Shown here piece after piece: positions 1-6,770 of a stretch of DNA of 6,834 nucleotides. The notes beneath the pieces were generated by a model, which worked only from the letters and a program-made list of their open reading frames with translations, was not told where the DNA came from and did not search any database. The DNA comes from Tangfeifania sp. (GTDB taxonomy: Bacteria > Bacteroidota > Bacteroidia > Bacteroidales > Prolixibacteraceae). Each line of letters begins with the position of its first letter. Positions within the stretch are counted from its first letter, which is position 1. The DNA lies in contig JAGYMR010000150.1 in assembly GCA_018400515.1 (NCBI GenBank), forward strand, positions 1 to 6,834, read 5' to 3'. Made by a program: the position numbers and the translations under genes.

Positions 1-43
1 ATCCATATTCCCGTCCGGGGAGGCAGATTTTTAATGGTTTAGA

Positions 44-75
44 TTTGCAGAAAGCAGGGATAGAATGTATTTTTG
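44..75 (+). promoter_or_regulatory. Probable Bacteroidota-type promoter for the hybrid sensor regulator
   Basis: The sequence shows TTTG at 44-47, a 20-nt spacer, and TATTTTTG at 68-75. This is an exact match to the Bacteroidota primary sigma factor pattern (-33 TTTG, -7 TAnnTTTG). Transcription would start near position 82, giving a leader of about 85 nt before the ATG at 168. A second -7-like box, TAGATTTG at 40-47, overlaps the -33 element but has no TTTG at a suitable distance upstream. The T-rich context makes chance matches easier, so confidence is moderate. Confidence 0.55.
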
Positions 76-97
76 TCTGTTCAGACTTTTGAAAGTC
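75..97. repeat. Two overlapping inverted repeats at the predicted transcription start
   Basis: GTCTG-TT-CAGAC (75-86) and GACTTT-TG-AAAGTC (84-97) are two perfect short inverted repeats that share the GAC at 84-86. The first begins on the last base of the -7 box and spans the predicted start site near 82. The two hairpins could not form fully at once in RNA, and as DNA the pair could be an operator. No regulator is known for it; the symmetry is seen, the role is inferred. Confidence 0.4.
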
Positions 98-131
98 ACA
101 TCCTTTCCATTTTTTATTCCGGCAGAAGAAC

Positions 132-146
132 GGGACCATAAAAACC
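132..146 (+). repeat. Copy 1 of a 15-nt direct repeat shared with the right-hand intergenic region
   Basis: GGGACCATAAAAACC at 132-146 recurs exactly at 6699-6713 on the same strand. Here it lies in the untranslated leader of the regulator gene, 21 nt before the ATG. Its core TAAAAACC occurs again at 157-164, 18 bp downstream. It could be a regulator binding site. The A-rich half could equally reflect the A-rich leaders that Bacteroidota use for translation initiation. Confidence 0.4.
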
Positions 147-167
147 AGAACTGAACTAAAAACCGAT

Positions 168-3100
168 ATGATGAGCCGTGCTTTTGGAATCTTTTTAACC
201 CTGCTGCTCCCCCTTTTTGTTTTTTCGCAAAAAGCGCAGCCATACCTTCCCCCGAAATTTCAGAACCTCTCCCTGCGGGACGGATTGTCCAATATGTCGG
301 TGCATTCTGTTTGCCAGGACGATCTGGGGTATATCTGGATCGCCACCGCCCGGGGGCTGAACCGGTACGACGGCCTCTCCTTCAGGCAATATTTTTTTAA
401 AAATGACTCTGTTTCTCTCTACCACAACATGATCAACACCCTGCATAAAAATCATGAAGGAATTTTGTTCTGCGGAACCTCCAACGGGGTCAACCGGTAC
501 GATCCCATAAAAGAGAAATTCAGCCGGACCGAACCGGAAAACAAGGCGGTGGTGGATTTTTGCGAATACCGAAAAAAAACCTATGCCTCTAATTTAACGG
601 GAGGGCTTTCCGTATATGTGAAGGAAGACAATACAATGGCTTCCGTTTCAGCAATTCCGGAGAATATCATCCTGGGGCCCCTGATTGCCCTGGAAAATTC
701 GGGTTTATGGAGTTTATCCCCCCGCAACAAGGCATTGTTCCATTTTAAGCCCGAACAAAACCTGTACGATAAATACGTCCTTCCCTCATCTGCATCTCCT
801 GATTTAAAAGGGGCCATGGCCCGGGTCAACCGGTACCTGATGATCTCCACGGGAAATGACATCTTTCTGTTTGACCCGGAAAATCTTGCTTTTGTCCCCC
901 TGCCCGAACAGTGGAACCGGCTGGGATCAATCGCCGAAAATGAGGTCAATTTTATTTCAGAGATCGAGGAGAATATCCTCTGGATCGGAACAAAAGAGAG
1001 GGGACTTTTTATTTTTGACATGAACAACAACACCTTCATGAACTTTTCCAGGACCGGAGGACGCTACTATCTCCCCTCCAATCACCTTACCTCCCTATTT
1101 AAAGATAACACCGGCAATATCTGGATGGGAACGTTTGACCGGGGACTGGAGATCGCCTTTGAAAAGCGGAAAAATTTTAATTTCGACCAGACCCTCACCG
1201 ATTTTACTGAAAATAAATTCATCACCTCCATTGTATCCGATGAAAATAACATTTACTACCTGGGAACCCGCTCCGAGGGTTTGTATGTATACGATTCCAA
1301 TAACAGGCAAACCAGCGTATGGAATGCAGCGAACAGTTTCCTGGAGAACCATGTCCGGAACCTTACGATGGATTCCCGGGGAAGGCTCTGGATCAGCTCC
1401 CTGAAAAAGTTGTTCATCTACGATCCCCGGACCCGGAAGCATCAAACCGTGGAGCTGCCCTCCCCCAACAACGGAATCGTGTCTTTTTGTGAATCAGAAG
1501 ACTACATGCTTTGCGGCACCGATATATGCGGCCTGCTCATATTCACCAAAGAGGGAAAACTGGTGAAGCAAACAAAAAAAATGGGCGCCAACATCACCCA
1601 GGTACTGAACCAAAAAGAGAACACCTTCATACTTTCATCTTATGGCTGGGGCATTTACCGGTACAATTTGGAAAAGGATTCGGTCACCGATCTTTCGGCT
1701 CCGGTCAAAAATGCTCCGGCAGGGTTTGACGAGATCATTACCTGCTACCTCGATTCGAAAGAGGACCTGTGGATCGGCAATTTCAAATACGGACTGTACC
1801 GGCTGAAAGAGGGCAGCGATACGCTTGAGGTTTTTACCATGGAGGACGGACTGCCCAGCAACGACATTACCAGCATCACGGAAGATAACAACGGCACGCT
1901 GTGGATCAGCACGGCTTACGGACTGGCCCGTTTTACGGCCCGTCAGGATTTCCGGAGTTATGCCTACAATGAGGGGCTGGAGAACATTCAGTTCCATCAA
2001 AAAGCGGTGTACGTGGATGACAGGGGCACTGTTTTTTTCGGAGGAAACCTGGGACTGACATTCTTTAATCCCAAAAGCCTTGGAGGAGAAAAGAAAGAGG
2101 CGCCCCGGATTATCCTGGAATCGCTGAAGGTATCCAACAAAGAGGTAAAACCCGAAGATAAAACGGGCATTCTTTCCAAAAATATCCACCTGACAAAAAA
2201 AATCACGCTCGATCATCACCACCCCATCTTTTCGATCGAATACAAGGGATTTGATTACATTGCCGCGCAAAACCTGCGCTATGCATACAAACTGGAGGGA
2301 TTCGACGAAAAATGGAATTTCGTGGACCAGCGGAAGTTTGCCAGTTATTCTAACCTGGATCCCGGCGATTACACCTTTAAAGTAAAGGCCCGGAACAATA
2401 CCGGCACCTGGTCGCCCAAACCCGCTGAGCTCAACATTACCATCCGGCCGGCCCCCTGGAAAACCCAGTGGGCAATGCTCGGGTATGTCCTCCTGATCGC
2501 AGGGGCTGTTATCGGCTCTTTTCAATTAATATTAAAGGCCAAACTGTTTAAAAAGGAGCTGGAGCTGGAGCACAAGGAGCGGGTCCGGGAAAATGAAATA
2601 TCGAAAATGAAAATCCGCTTTTTCAATAATATTTCGCACGAGATCCGTACCCCGTTAACCCTTCTGAAAGGAAATGTCGATTACCTGACCACCGAACTTT
2701 CCGGGAAAAACATCCGGCTATCGTCGGTGGAGAGCCTGAAAAACAGTACCGACCGGCTGCTTCGCCTGGTCAATCAATTGCTGATGTTCCGGAAACTGGA
2801 AACCGACACCCTGCAACTGGAGATCAGGGAGGAAGATATTCTTGAAATTACCCGGGTCATGGTCGATTCCTGCATCTATACATCCCAAATCAAACAGGTG
2901 GACATCCGGATTGATACGGCATTTCCCGAACTGGTAATTCCCCTCGATCGCGACAAATATGAAAAGATTATGAGCAATCTTATCTATAATGCGCTGAAGC
3001 ACACCCGGCAGAAAGGGTATATAAAGATTGCCATAGAAAAGCTTTCCAAAGAAGCGATCAAAGGATCCTTCGGAATTGAACCCGCCAATCAGGAGTATGT

Positions 3101-4256
3101 CCTTATTTCGGTTACCAACAGCGGAAAAGGAATTCCAAAATCGAGGTTATCCACGATTTTCGACCGGTTTACCCATTACAACACTTCCGGCAGCAAACCC
3201 GATTATTCCGGCACCGGCATTGGCCTGGACTTTTCCAAAAGGCTGGTGGAACTGCACAACGGTGCCATTTCCGTTTCAAGTACTGAAAACCGGGAGACCT
3301 GCTTCTGTTTTATACTGCCCGCCAAAAAATCGGCCTATCCCCCCGATGTCTGGGAAAAATTTGATGCAGCCATTGAAAAGAGGGAAAAGGATTCACCCGC
3401 TCCCGGGCCCGTGGTCGCTCCTCCCGAAAGCAGCAACGGAGCAAAAAGAACCGTGCTGATCGCGGAAGATGACATTGATCTGAACCAGTTCATTCAAAAA
3501 GCACTGGCAGAAAACTTCAAAGTCATTCCGGCCTTTAATGGAAAAGAGGCCCTGAAACTCATCAAAAACCAGATGCCGGACCTCATTATCTCCGATATCA
3601 TGATGCCCGAAATGGATGGCATCCGTTTGTGTGCATCGGTCAAAAAAAATGAAAACATTGCCCACATTCCGCTGCTCCTGCTGACGGCAAAAGCAGAGGT
3701 GGAGAACAAAATTACCGGATTTAACTGTGGTGCCGATGATTACATCACAAAGCCCTTTGATATTCAGATGTTAAAGGCACGGGTCTGCAACCTGATCAAA
3801 CAGCGGACCATGCTGCAGAAATACTATAAAAACGCCATGCCGGCCGATTTCATTAAGGACAATGTTTCTCCGCATGAATTCAACTTCATCAAAAAAATCA
3901 ACAAAATCATCGAAGGCCATTATGCTTCGTCCGATTTTAATGTCCATTCGCTGGCGAAAGAGATGAATATGAGCCGGACCAGTTTTTACCGCAAGTTCAT
4001 GAGCATGACCAATGTCCCTCCTAAGGAATACCTTACCCGCTACCGGATCAACAAAGCCATAGAGATGATCAAAAACGGGAATGAAAGTTTCGGGGAAATC
4101 AGTTATTTATGCGGATTCAACAGCCAAAGCATCTTTTCGGTGATCTTCAAAAAGGAGAAAGGGATGACCCCGCTGCAATACAAGAACTCATTATCCCGAA
4201 ATCAGGCGGCAGCTAAAGATCCCCGAGAAAAAATACCGGTAAACGAAAAATATTGA
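168..4256 (+). CDS. Hybrid two-component system (HTCS) sensor kinase/AraC-type response regulator
   Basis: This is a one-protein signalling system of 1362 residues, usual for HTCS regulators, which sense glycan fragments in the periplasm and activate polysaccharide-utilisation genes. Residues 1-20 form a signal peptide. Residues about 30-640 carry many Reg_prop propeller repeats (e.g. YIWIATARGLNRYDG at 55-69, LWIGTKERGLFIFD at 271-284, LWISTAYGLARF at 578-589), fitting two seven-bladed propellers. A Y_Y_Y domain spans about 680-760 and a membrane helix 768-788. The kinase has its H box at NISHEIRTPL with His824, N box Asn941, G1 box NSGKGI (984-989), F box IFDRF and G2 box GTGIGL (1015-1020). 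The receiver (about 1095-1210) keeps Asp1101, Asp1102, phospho-acceptor Asp1143, Thr1173 and Lys1195. The AraC-type double helix-turn-helix fills about 1240-1340. All phosphorelay residues are present, so it should be functional. The G1 box has Asn984 where Asp is commonest. ATG codons at 168 and 171 are both possible starts; no Shine-Dalgarno is seen. The ligand cannot be predicted. Confidence 0.96.
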   Translation: MMSRAFGIFLTLLLPLFVFSQKAQPYLPPKFQNLSLRDGLSNMSVHSVCQDDLGYIWIATARGLNRYDGLSFRQYFFKNDSVSLYHNMINTLHKNHEGILFCGTSNGVNRYDPIKEKFSRTEPENKAVVDFCEYRKKTYASNLTGGLSVYVKEDNTMASVSAIPENIILGPLIALENSGLWSLSPRNKALFHFKPEQNLYDKYVLPSSASPDLKGAMARVNRYLMISTGNDIFLFDPENLAFVPLPEQWNRLGSIAENEVNFISEIEENILWIGTKERGLFIFDMNNNTFMNFSRTGGRYYLPSNHLTSLFKDNTGNIWMGTFDRGLEIAFEKRKNFNFDQTLTDFTENKFITSIVSDENNIYYLGTRSEGLYVYDSNNRQTSVWNAANSFLENHVRNLTMDSRGRLWISSLKKLFIYDPRTRKHQTVELPSPNNGIVSFCESEDYMLCGTDICGLLIFTKEGKLVKQTKKMGANITQVLNQKENTFILSSYGWGIYRYNLEKDSVTDLSAPVKNAPAGFDEIITCYLDSKEDLWIGNFKYGLYRLKEGSDTLEVFTMEDGLPSNDITSITEDNNGTLWISTAYGLARFTARQDFRSYAYNEGLENIQFHQKAVYVDDRGTVFFGGNLGLTFFNPKSLGGEKKEAPRIILESLKVSNKEVKPEDKTGILSKNIHLTKKITLDHHHPIFSIEYKGFDYIAAQNLRYAYKLEGFDEKWNFVDQRKFASYSNLDPGDYTFKVKARNNTGTWSPKPAELNITIRPAPWKTQWAMLGYVLLIAGAVIGSFQLILKAKLFKKELELEHKERVRENEISKMKIRFFNNISHEIRTPLTLLKGNVDYLTTELSGKNIRLSSVESLKNSTDRLLRLVNQLLMFRKLETDTLQLEIREEDILEITRVMVDSCIYTSQIKQVDIRIDTAFPELVIPLDRDKYEKIMSNLIYNALKHTRQKGYIKIAIEKLSKEAIKGSFGIEPANQEYVLISVTNSGKGIPKSRLSTIFDRFTHYNTSGSKPDYSGTGIGLDFSKRLVELHNGAISVSSTENRETCFCFILPAKKSAYPPDVWEKFDAAIEKREKDSPAPGPVVAPPESSNGAKRTVLIAEDDIDLNQFIQKALAENFKVIPAFNGKEALKLIKNQMPDLIISDIMMPEMDGIRLCASVKKNENIAHIPLLLLTAKAEVENKITGFNCGADDYITKPFDIQMLKARVCNLIKQRTMLQKYYKNAMPADFIKDNVSPHEFNFIKKINKIIEGHYASSDFNVHSLAKEMNMSRTSFYRKFMSMTNVPPKEYLTRYRINKAIEMIKNGNESFGEISYLCGFNSQSIFSVIFKKEKGMTPLQYKNSLSRNQAAAKDPREKIPVNEKY

Positions 4257-4617
4257 AAACAAATGCCTTAACCTCCTCCGGCATAAAGTGGTTGAAGAAG
4301 CGTATATCCTTCAAAATACCCAATACGCCGCCGAAGAGTTGTATCACATCAGTTTTAAAGATCCCCTGCCCTTTGTCCCGATGGAAGAACGGTTAATACA
4401 GGAACTGGACACCATTATGGCAAAAATGCCCCCAAAATGCAAACAGGCCTTCCGGCTAAAATGGCTGGAAGGAAAAAAAATACGGGAAATTGCCATCATC
4501 ATGGACATCTCCACAACAATGGTTGATAAACACCTGGCCAAAGGATTAAAAATTGCCCGGGAAAACCTGGATCCCGGGCTTTTCATCCTTTTGCTTGCCG
4601 GCATAAAGACAGATTAA
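4252..4617 (+). pseudogene. 5'-truncated ECF (FecI-like) sigma factor remnant, region 4 only
   Basis: From about 4252 the +1 frame reads IENKCLNLLRHKVVEEAY. This resembles the segment after region 2 in Bacteroidota ECF sigma factors, where N-x-CLNxLRHxKV is typical. It continues into a clear region 4: LPPKC-like MPPKCKQAF, then EGKKIREIAIIMDIS and TTMVDKHLAKGLKIAREN, the recognition helix-turn-helix. Stop is TAA at 4615-4617. Family members are about 180-195 residues; only about 120 remain and region 2, which binds core RNA polymerase and the -10 box, is missing. The frame is closed by TAA at 4240-4242, upstream of which is the regulator's coding sequence in another frame. The only start before the helix-turn-helix is GTG 4288 (109 residues) or ATG 4381, neither with a ribosome-binding site. 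Homology starts at the regulator's TGA (4254-4256), suggesting a rearrangement joined the two. A translated region-4-only protein is possible but less likely. Confidence 0.7.
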
Positions 4618-4625
4618 CATGGGCG

Positions 4626-6536
4626 CTATTCAACAGTAAAAGACACGGTTGCTTCCACCGGCACCCCATTTTTCAACCGCCGGTCAAACCGGTTTCTGGA
4701 AAGATGGTAAGGCGTGGTCACTCCTTTTGCAACAACCCTTAGGGTATGCTCCCCCCCGGACAGTTTCTTGCGGGGAATAACCAGCGATGTTTTTTCGCAG
4801 TTTTCCTCCACGGGCTGGCCATCAAGATAAACCGTATAAGCAGCAGGTTCAGCCCCGATGGTGGTCCACTCAAAAGAGAGCTGGTTGCCTGAAATTTCGG
4901 GGGGAGCGACTGTCAGAAGGGTAGCATCAGCGGCCTTTCCGGTAAAAATATCGATCATGGCCCGGGTCATGTTGACATAGAAGAACCCCCATCCCCCGTT
5001 ATCACCCCGGTAACCGGGAGCTGTCAGCGAGACAGGTTCAATATCATCGCTTTTTTCAACGCTGTAGCTGTCCACGTAGATATTGTTATCAGGTCCGTAA
5101 CCATGTCCCTCGGTTTGCCCGGTATATTCCTGGAACTGATGGAACATGATAAAAGAAGGCCGCTTATCAAGCGCTTCCTGGAAGGATTGCATATAGGTCC
5201 ATCCGTTTCTTCTTCCGTAAGCCTCCGGAGCGGTCCATCCATATTCGGCAAAGAAAGCTGTGGCAACGGTAACCGCCTCAGCTTCGCCGTTTCGGTAAGT
5301 CACTATGGGTTTCAGCGAACCATCCATCCAGCTCCAGTAGCCAAATTTATCATGACCGGTGACTTGGTTTTGGGAAGACATCCAGCGAACCGTAAAATGG
5401 GTGTCATCCACAGGTCCCTGCTGTTGTCTGAAGGCATCCAGCGATTCCTCCGTAGCTCCGCCGCCGGTAAGTGTCATCTTGAAGAACGGCACACGGAATG
5501 CCGAAGCAGTCCGTGCTTCTTTGGCGGCCATGGCTCCCGTATCAAGAACAATGATCAGTGGTTTTCCGTCCCACAGTTGCCACAATCCGTTAAACCGGTC
5601 ATTGCGTAAATAGTTCCTGTAAACCCATTCAAATTGTTCGTTCAGTGCAGTCATGGTGGCGGGCGGACCGTTGCTCAGTCCGGGCATCAGGGCCACCTGA
5701 GGCACGGGCAGGCCTTCATCCCGCATATCGGCCAGTACTTCCAGCAAAAGCTCAGTCATGTGAAGGATTCCCTGCGCTCCCTTGCTTCTTTCACTCCAGT
5801 GTTCGGCCCCCCAGATGTGATTGGACCAGTCAATGACCATGCAATCGATCCCCATATCCATGAGCCAGAGTGCATGTTGCCGCAGCACATCGGGGTTCGT
5901 GCAATCATAAAAACCCATCAGGGGAACGGCGTGCGCCGTACTCCAGGTGAAATCGGGATGAAACCAGGGCTCATACTGCATGGCAAATACCGATCCCGTT
6001 TGATCCCTTTCCGGGAAATCGCGCCAGCTGACGGTTACACTCAATTCATTGGAGACAATTCCCTTTTCAGGCATCACGGTACCGGTCCGGAGCAGCGATT
6101 TATCCTCCAGTCCGTACCAGAGCTCCCTGTCCCTGGGCAAAGCGATCAGGGTTATCTCCGCTTTCCCCACATTCGGCAGGGGGATCATAAAACGGGCGTG
6201 ACCCAACGAATCGGTGAATTCATGATGGCCCCACCGACGATTATTCACAAAAGGAAGCACTACATATTCACCCGGCTTTTCCCCGGCTGCAGGGATCAAT
6301 GCCGCATCCACCTGTACCGAACGCCCCATGCCAATATGGGTTTTATCAACCGTGACAGCCAGAGATCCTTTCGGAGGTGCCGGACGCTTAGCCTTCAAAA
6401 CCATCCCGTTCATCAGGAGAAACGCGAACAAAAGCAAAAGTGCCCTTTTCGGAAATGCAGCAAAATGATGCGGGGATTCCATTTCAAGATGAATATTATC
6501 AATCCCTTTTTTTAAACGATCAAAGAATTTTTGCAT
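4626..6536 (-). CDS. Exported GH99/GH71/WbsX-like glycoside hydrolase with flanking beta-sandwich domains
   Basis: The protein has 636 residues. Residues 32-47 (ALLLLFAFLLMNGMVL) follow basic residues and form a signal peptide or anchor; no lipobox cysteine follows. About 55-170 looks like a beta-sandwich domain. The catalytic-type domain is about 183-530: FAMQYEPWFHPDF (184-196) resembles the YYPWY opening of GH99-like barrels, MGIDCMVIDW (228-237) the strand ending in Asp, and NYLRNDRFNGLWQLWDGKPLI (308-328 region) the typical segment ending DGKP. The late motif FHQFQEYTG (465-473) aligns by eye with FNEWHEGT of GH99, giving Glu470 as a catalytic candidate but Gln467 where GH99 has its other Glu. 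About 545-636 is an FN3-like C-terminal domain. It probably acts on a polysaccharide in the periplasm or outside the cell; substrate unknown. Start: ATG 6536 gives about 30 residues before the hydrophobic core; Met19 (6482) would give a more ordinary signal peptide. It converges on the sigma remnant with 8 bp between stops. GH99 itself (endo-alpha-mannosidase) is not shown. Confidence 0.75.
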   Translation of the reverse strand: MQKFFDRLKKGIDNIHLEMESPHHFAAFPKRALLLLFAFLLMNGMVLKAKRPAPPKGSLAVTVDKTHIGMGRSVQVDAALIPAAGEKPGEYVVLPFVNNRRWGHHEFTDSLGHARFMIPLPNVGKAEITLIALPRDRELWYGLEDKSLLRTGTVMPEKGIVSNELSVTVSWRDFPERDQTGSVFAMQYEPWFHPDFTWSTAHAVPLMGFYDCTNPDVLRQHALWLMDMGIDCMVIDWSNHIWGAEHWSERSKGAQGILHMTELLLEVLADMRDEGLPVPQVALMPGLSNGPPATMTALNEQFEWVYRNYLRNDRFNGLWQLWDGKPLIIVLDTGAMAAKEARTASAFRVPFFKMTLTGGGATEESLDAFRQQQGPVDDTHFTVRWMSSQNQVTGHDKFGYWSWMDGSLKPIVTYRNGEAEAVTVATAFFAEYGWTAPEAYGRRNGWTYMQSFQEALDKRPSFIMFHQFQEYTGQTEGHGYGPDNNIYVDSYSVEKSDDIEPVSLTAPGYRGDNGGWGFFYVNMTRAMIDIFTGKAADATLLTVAPPEISGNQLSFEWTTIGAEPAAYTVYLDGQPVEENCEKTSLVIPRKKLSGGEHTLRVVAKGVTTPYHLSRNRFDRRLKNGVPVEATVSFTVE

Positions 6537-6680
6537 GGTATCATTTTTTTGGTTTTTCTATACACACTTAAACATTAATGAGAAATCAAATATCCGGATT
6601 ATTCATTAAAAAAAAAATAATTTCCCCGCTTGAACCAACGACCATGAATTAATCTTTCTCCCAGGAGCATGATAATAAAT

Positions 6681-6699
6681 CTCATGGAAGTTCCATGGG
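6681..6699. promoter_or_regulatory. Palindromic operator-like site
   Basis: CATGGAA-G-TTCCATG at 6683-6697 is a perfect inverted repeat with 7-bp arms and a single central base. An outer C-G pair (6681/6699) extends it across a T/G mismatch. The size and odd-numbered centre fit a dimeric DNA-binding protein. It lies between the hydrolase start and the plus-strand promoter candidate, centred about 87 bp before the predicted plus-strand start. No specific regulator family is recognised. Confidence 0.45.
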
Positions 6700-6713
6700 G
6701 GACCATAAAAACC
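6699..6713 (+). repeat. Copy 2 of the 15-nt direct repeat shared with the regulator leader
   Basis: GGGACCATAAAAACC is identical to 132-146. It starts right after the palindrome at 6683-6697 and ends 26 nt before the -33 box of the plus-strand promoter candidate. A weaker copy, CATAAAACCG, follows at 6728-6737, 24 bp after CATAAAAACC at 6704-6713. Direct repeats upstream of a -33 box suit an AraC-type activator such as the output domain of the regulator encoded in this window, but this link is inference. Confidence 0.4.
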
Positions 6714-6730
6714 GAAAATTATAAACACAT

Positions 6731-6742
6731 AAAACCGGTTTT
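6731..6742. promoter_or_regulatory. 12-bp perfect palindrome overlapping a candidate -33 box
   Basis: AAAACCGGTTTT at 6731-6742 is fully self-complementary. Its last three bases lie inside the TTTG at 6740-6743, so a protein bound here would touch the -33 element. As RNA it would make only a weak A-U stem with a CCGG loop, so a DNA site is more likely than a hairpin. Confidence 0.35.
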
Positions 6743-6770
6743 GAGGGGTATTTTTTTTTAAATAACATTG
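6740..6770 (+). promoter_or_regulatory. Candidate plus-strand promoter for a gene beyond the window
   Basis: TTTG at 6740-6743 is followed after 19 nt by TAACATTG at 6763-6770, which matches TAnnTTTG at all but one fixed position. Transcription would begin near 6777. The ATG codons that follow (6803 and 6808) open only very short frames, so the served gene would start after 6834. The match is imperfect and the region T-rich, so this is tentative. Confidence 0.35.

Noticed and set aside
1..92. Open frames reaching the left edge, for example one ending at TGA 90-92 (tail GIECIFVCSDF) and one ending at TAG 40-42, as possible 3' ends of an upstream gene.
   Set aside because: They are too short to recognise, and the promoter match at 44-75 lies within the longer one. 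No choice between frames can be supported.
1635..2525. A 296-residue open frame on the minus strand.
   Set aside because: It lies wholly inside the HTCS gene, whose domains and motifs are unmistakable, and its translation shows no recognisable domain.
4278..4608. An 11-nt direct repeat CCGGCATAAAG at 4278-4288 and 4598-4608 bracketing the sigma remnant, considered as a target-site or recombination scar.
   Set aside because: Several 11-nt repeats are expected by chance in a window of this size, and the second copy is in the remnant's coding part.
4610..4630. A bidirectional terminator between the convergent sigma remnant and hydrolase.
   Set aside because: Only 8 bp separate the stops and no stem with a T run is visible there.
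5634..6515. A 293-residue open frame on the plus strand.
   Set aside because: It is antisense to the hydrolase, rich in His, Arg and Pro as expected for a shadow frame, and has no recognisable domain.
6731..6759. Palindrome followed by nine T bases as an intrinsic terminator.
   Set aside because: The only possible stem is four A-U pairs with a CCGG loop, and it is separated from the T run by eight bases.
6663..6761. A 30-codon frame from ATG 6669 preceded by AGGAG.
   Set aside because: AGGAG is only one base from the ATG, the peptide is unrecognisable, and the frame runs through the palindromes and a T run. Bacteroidota rarely depend on such sites.
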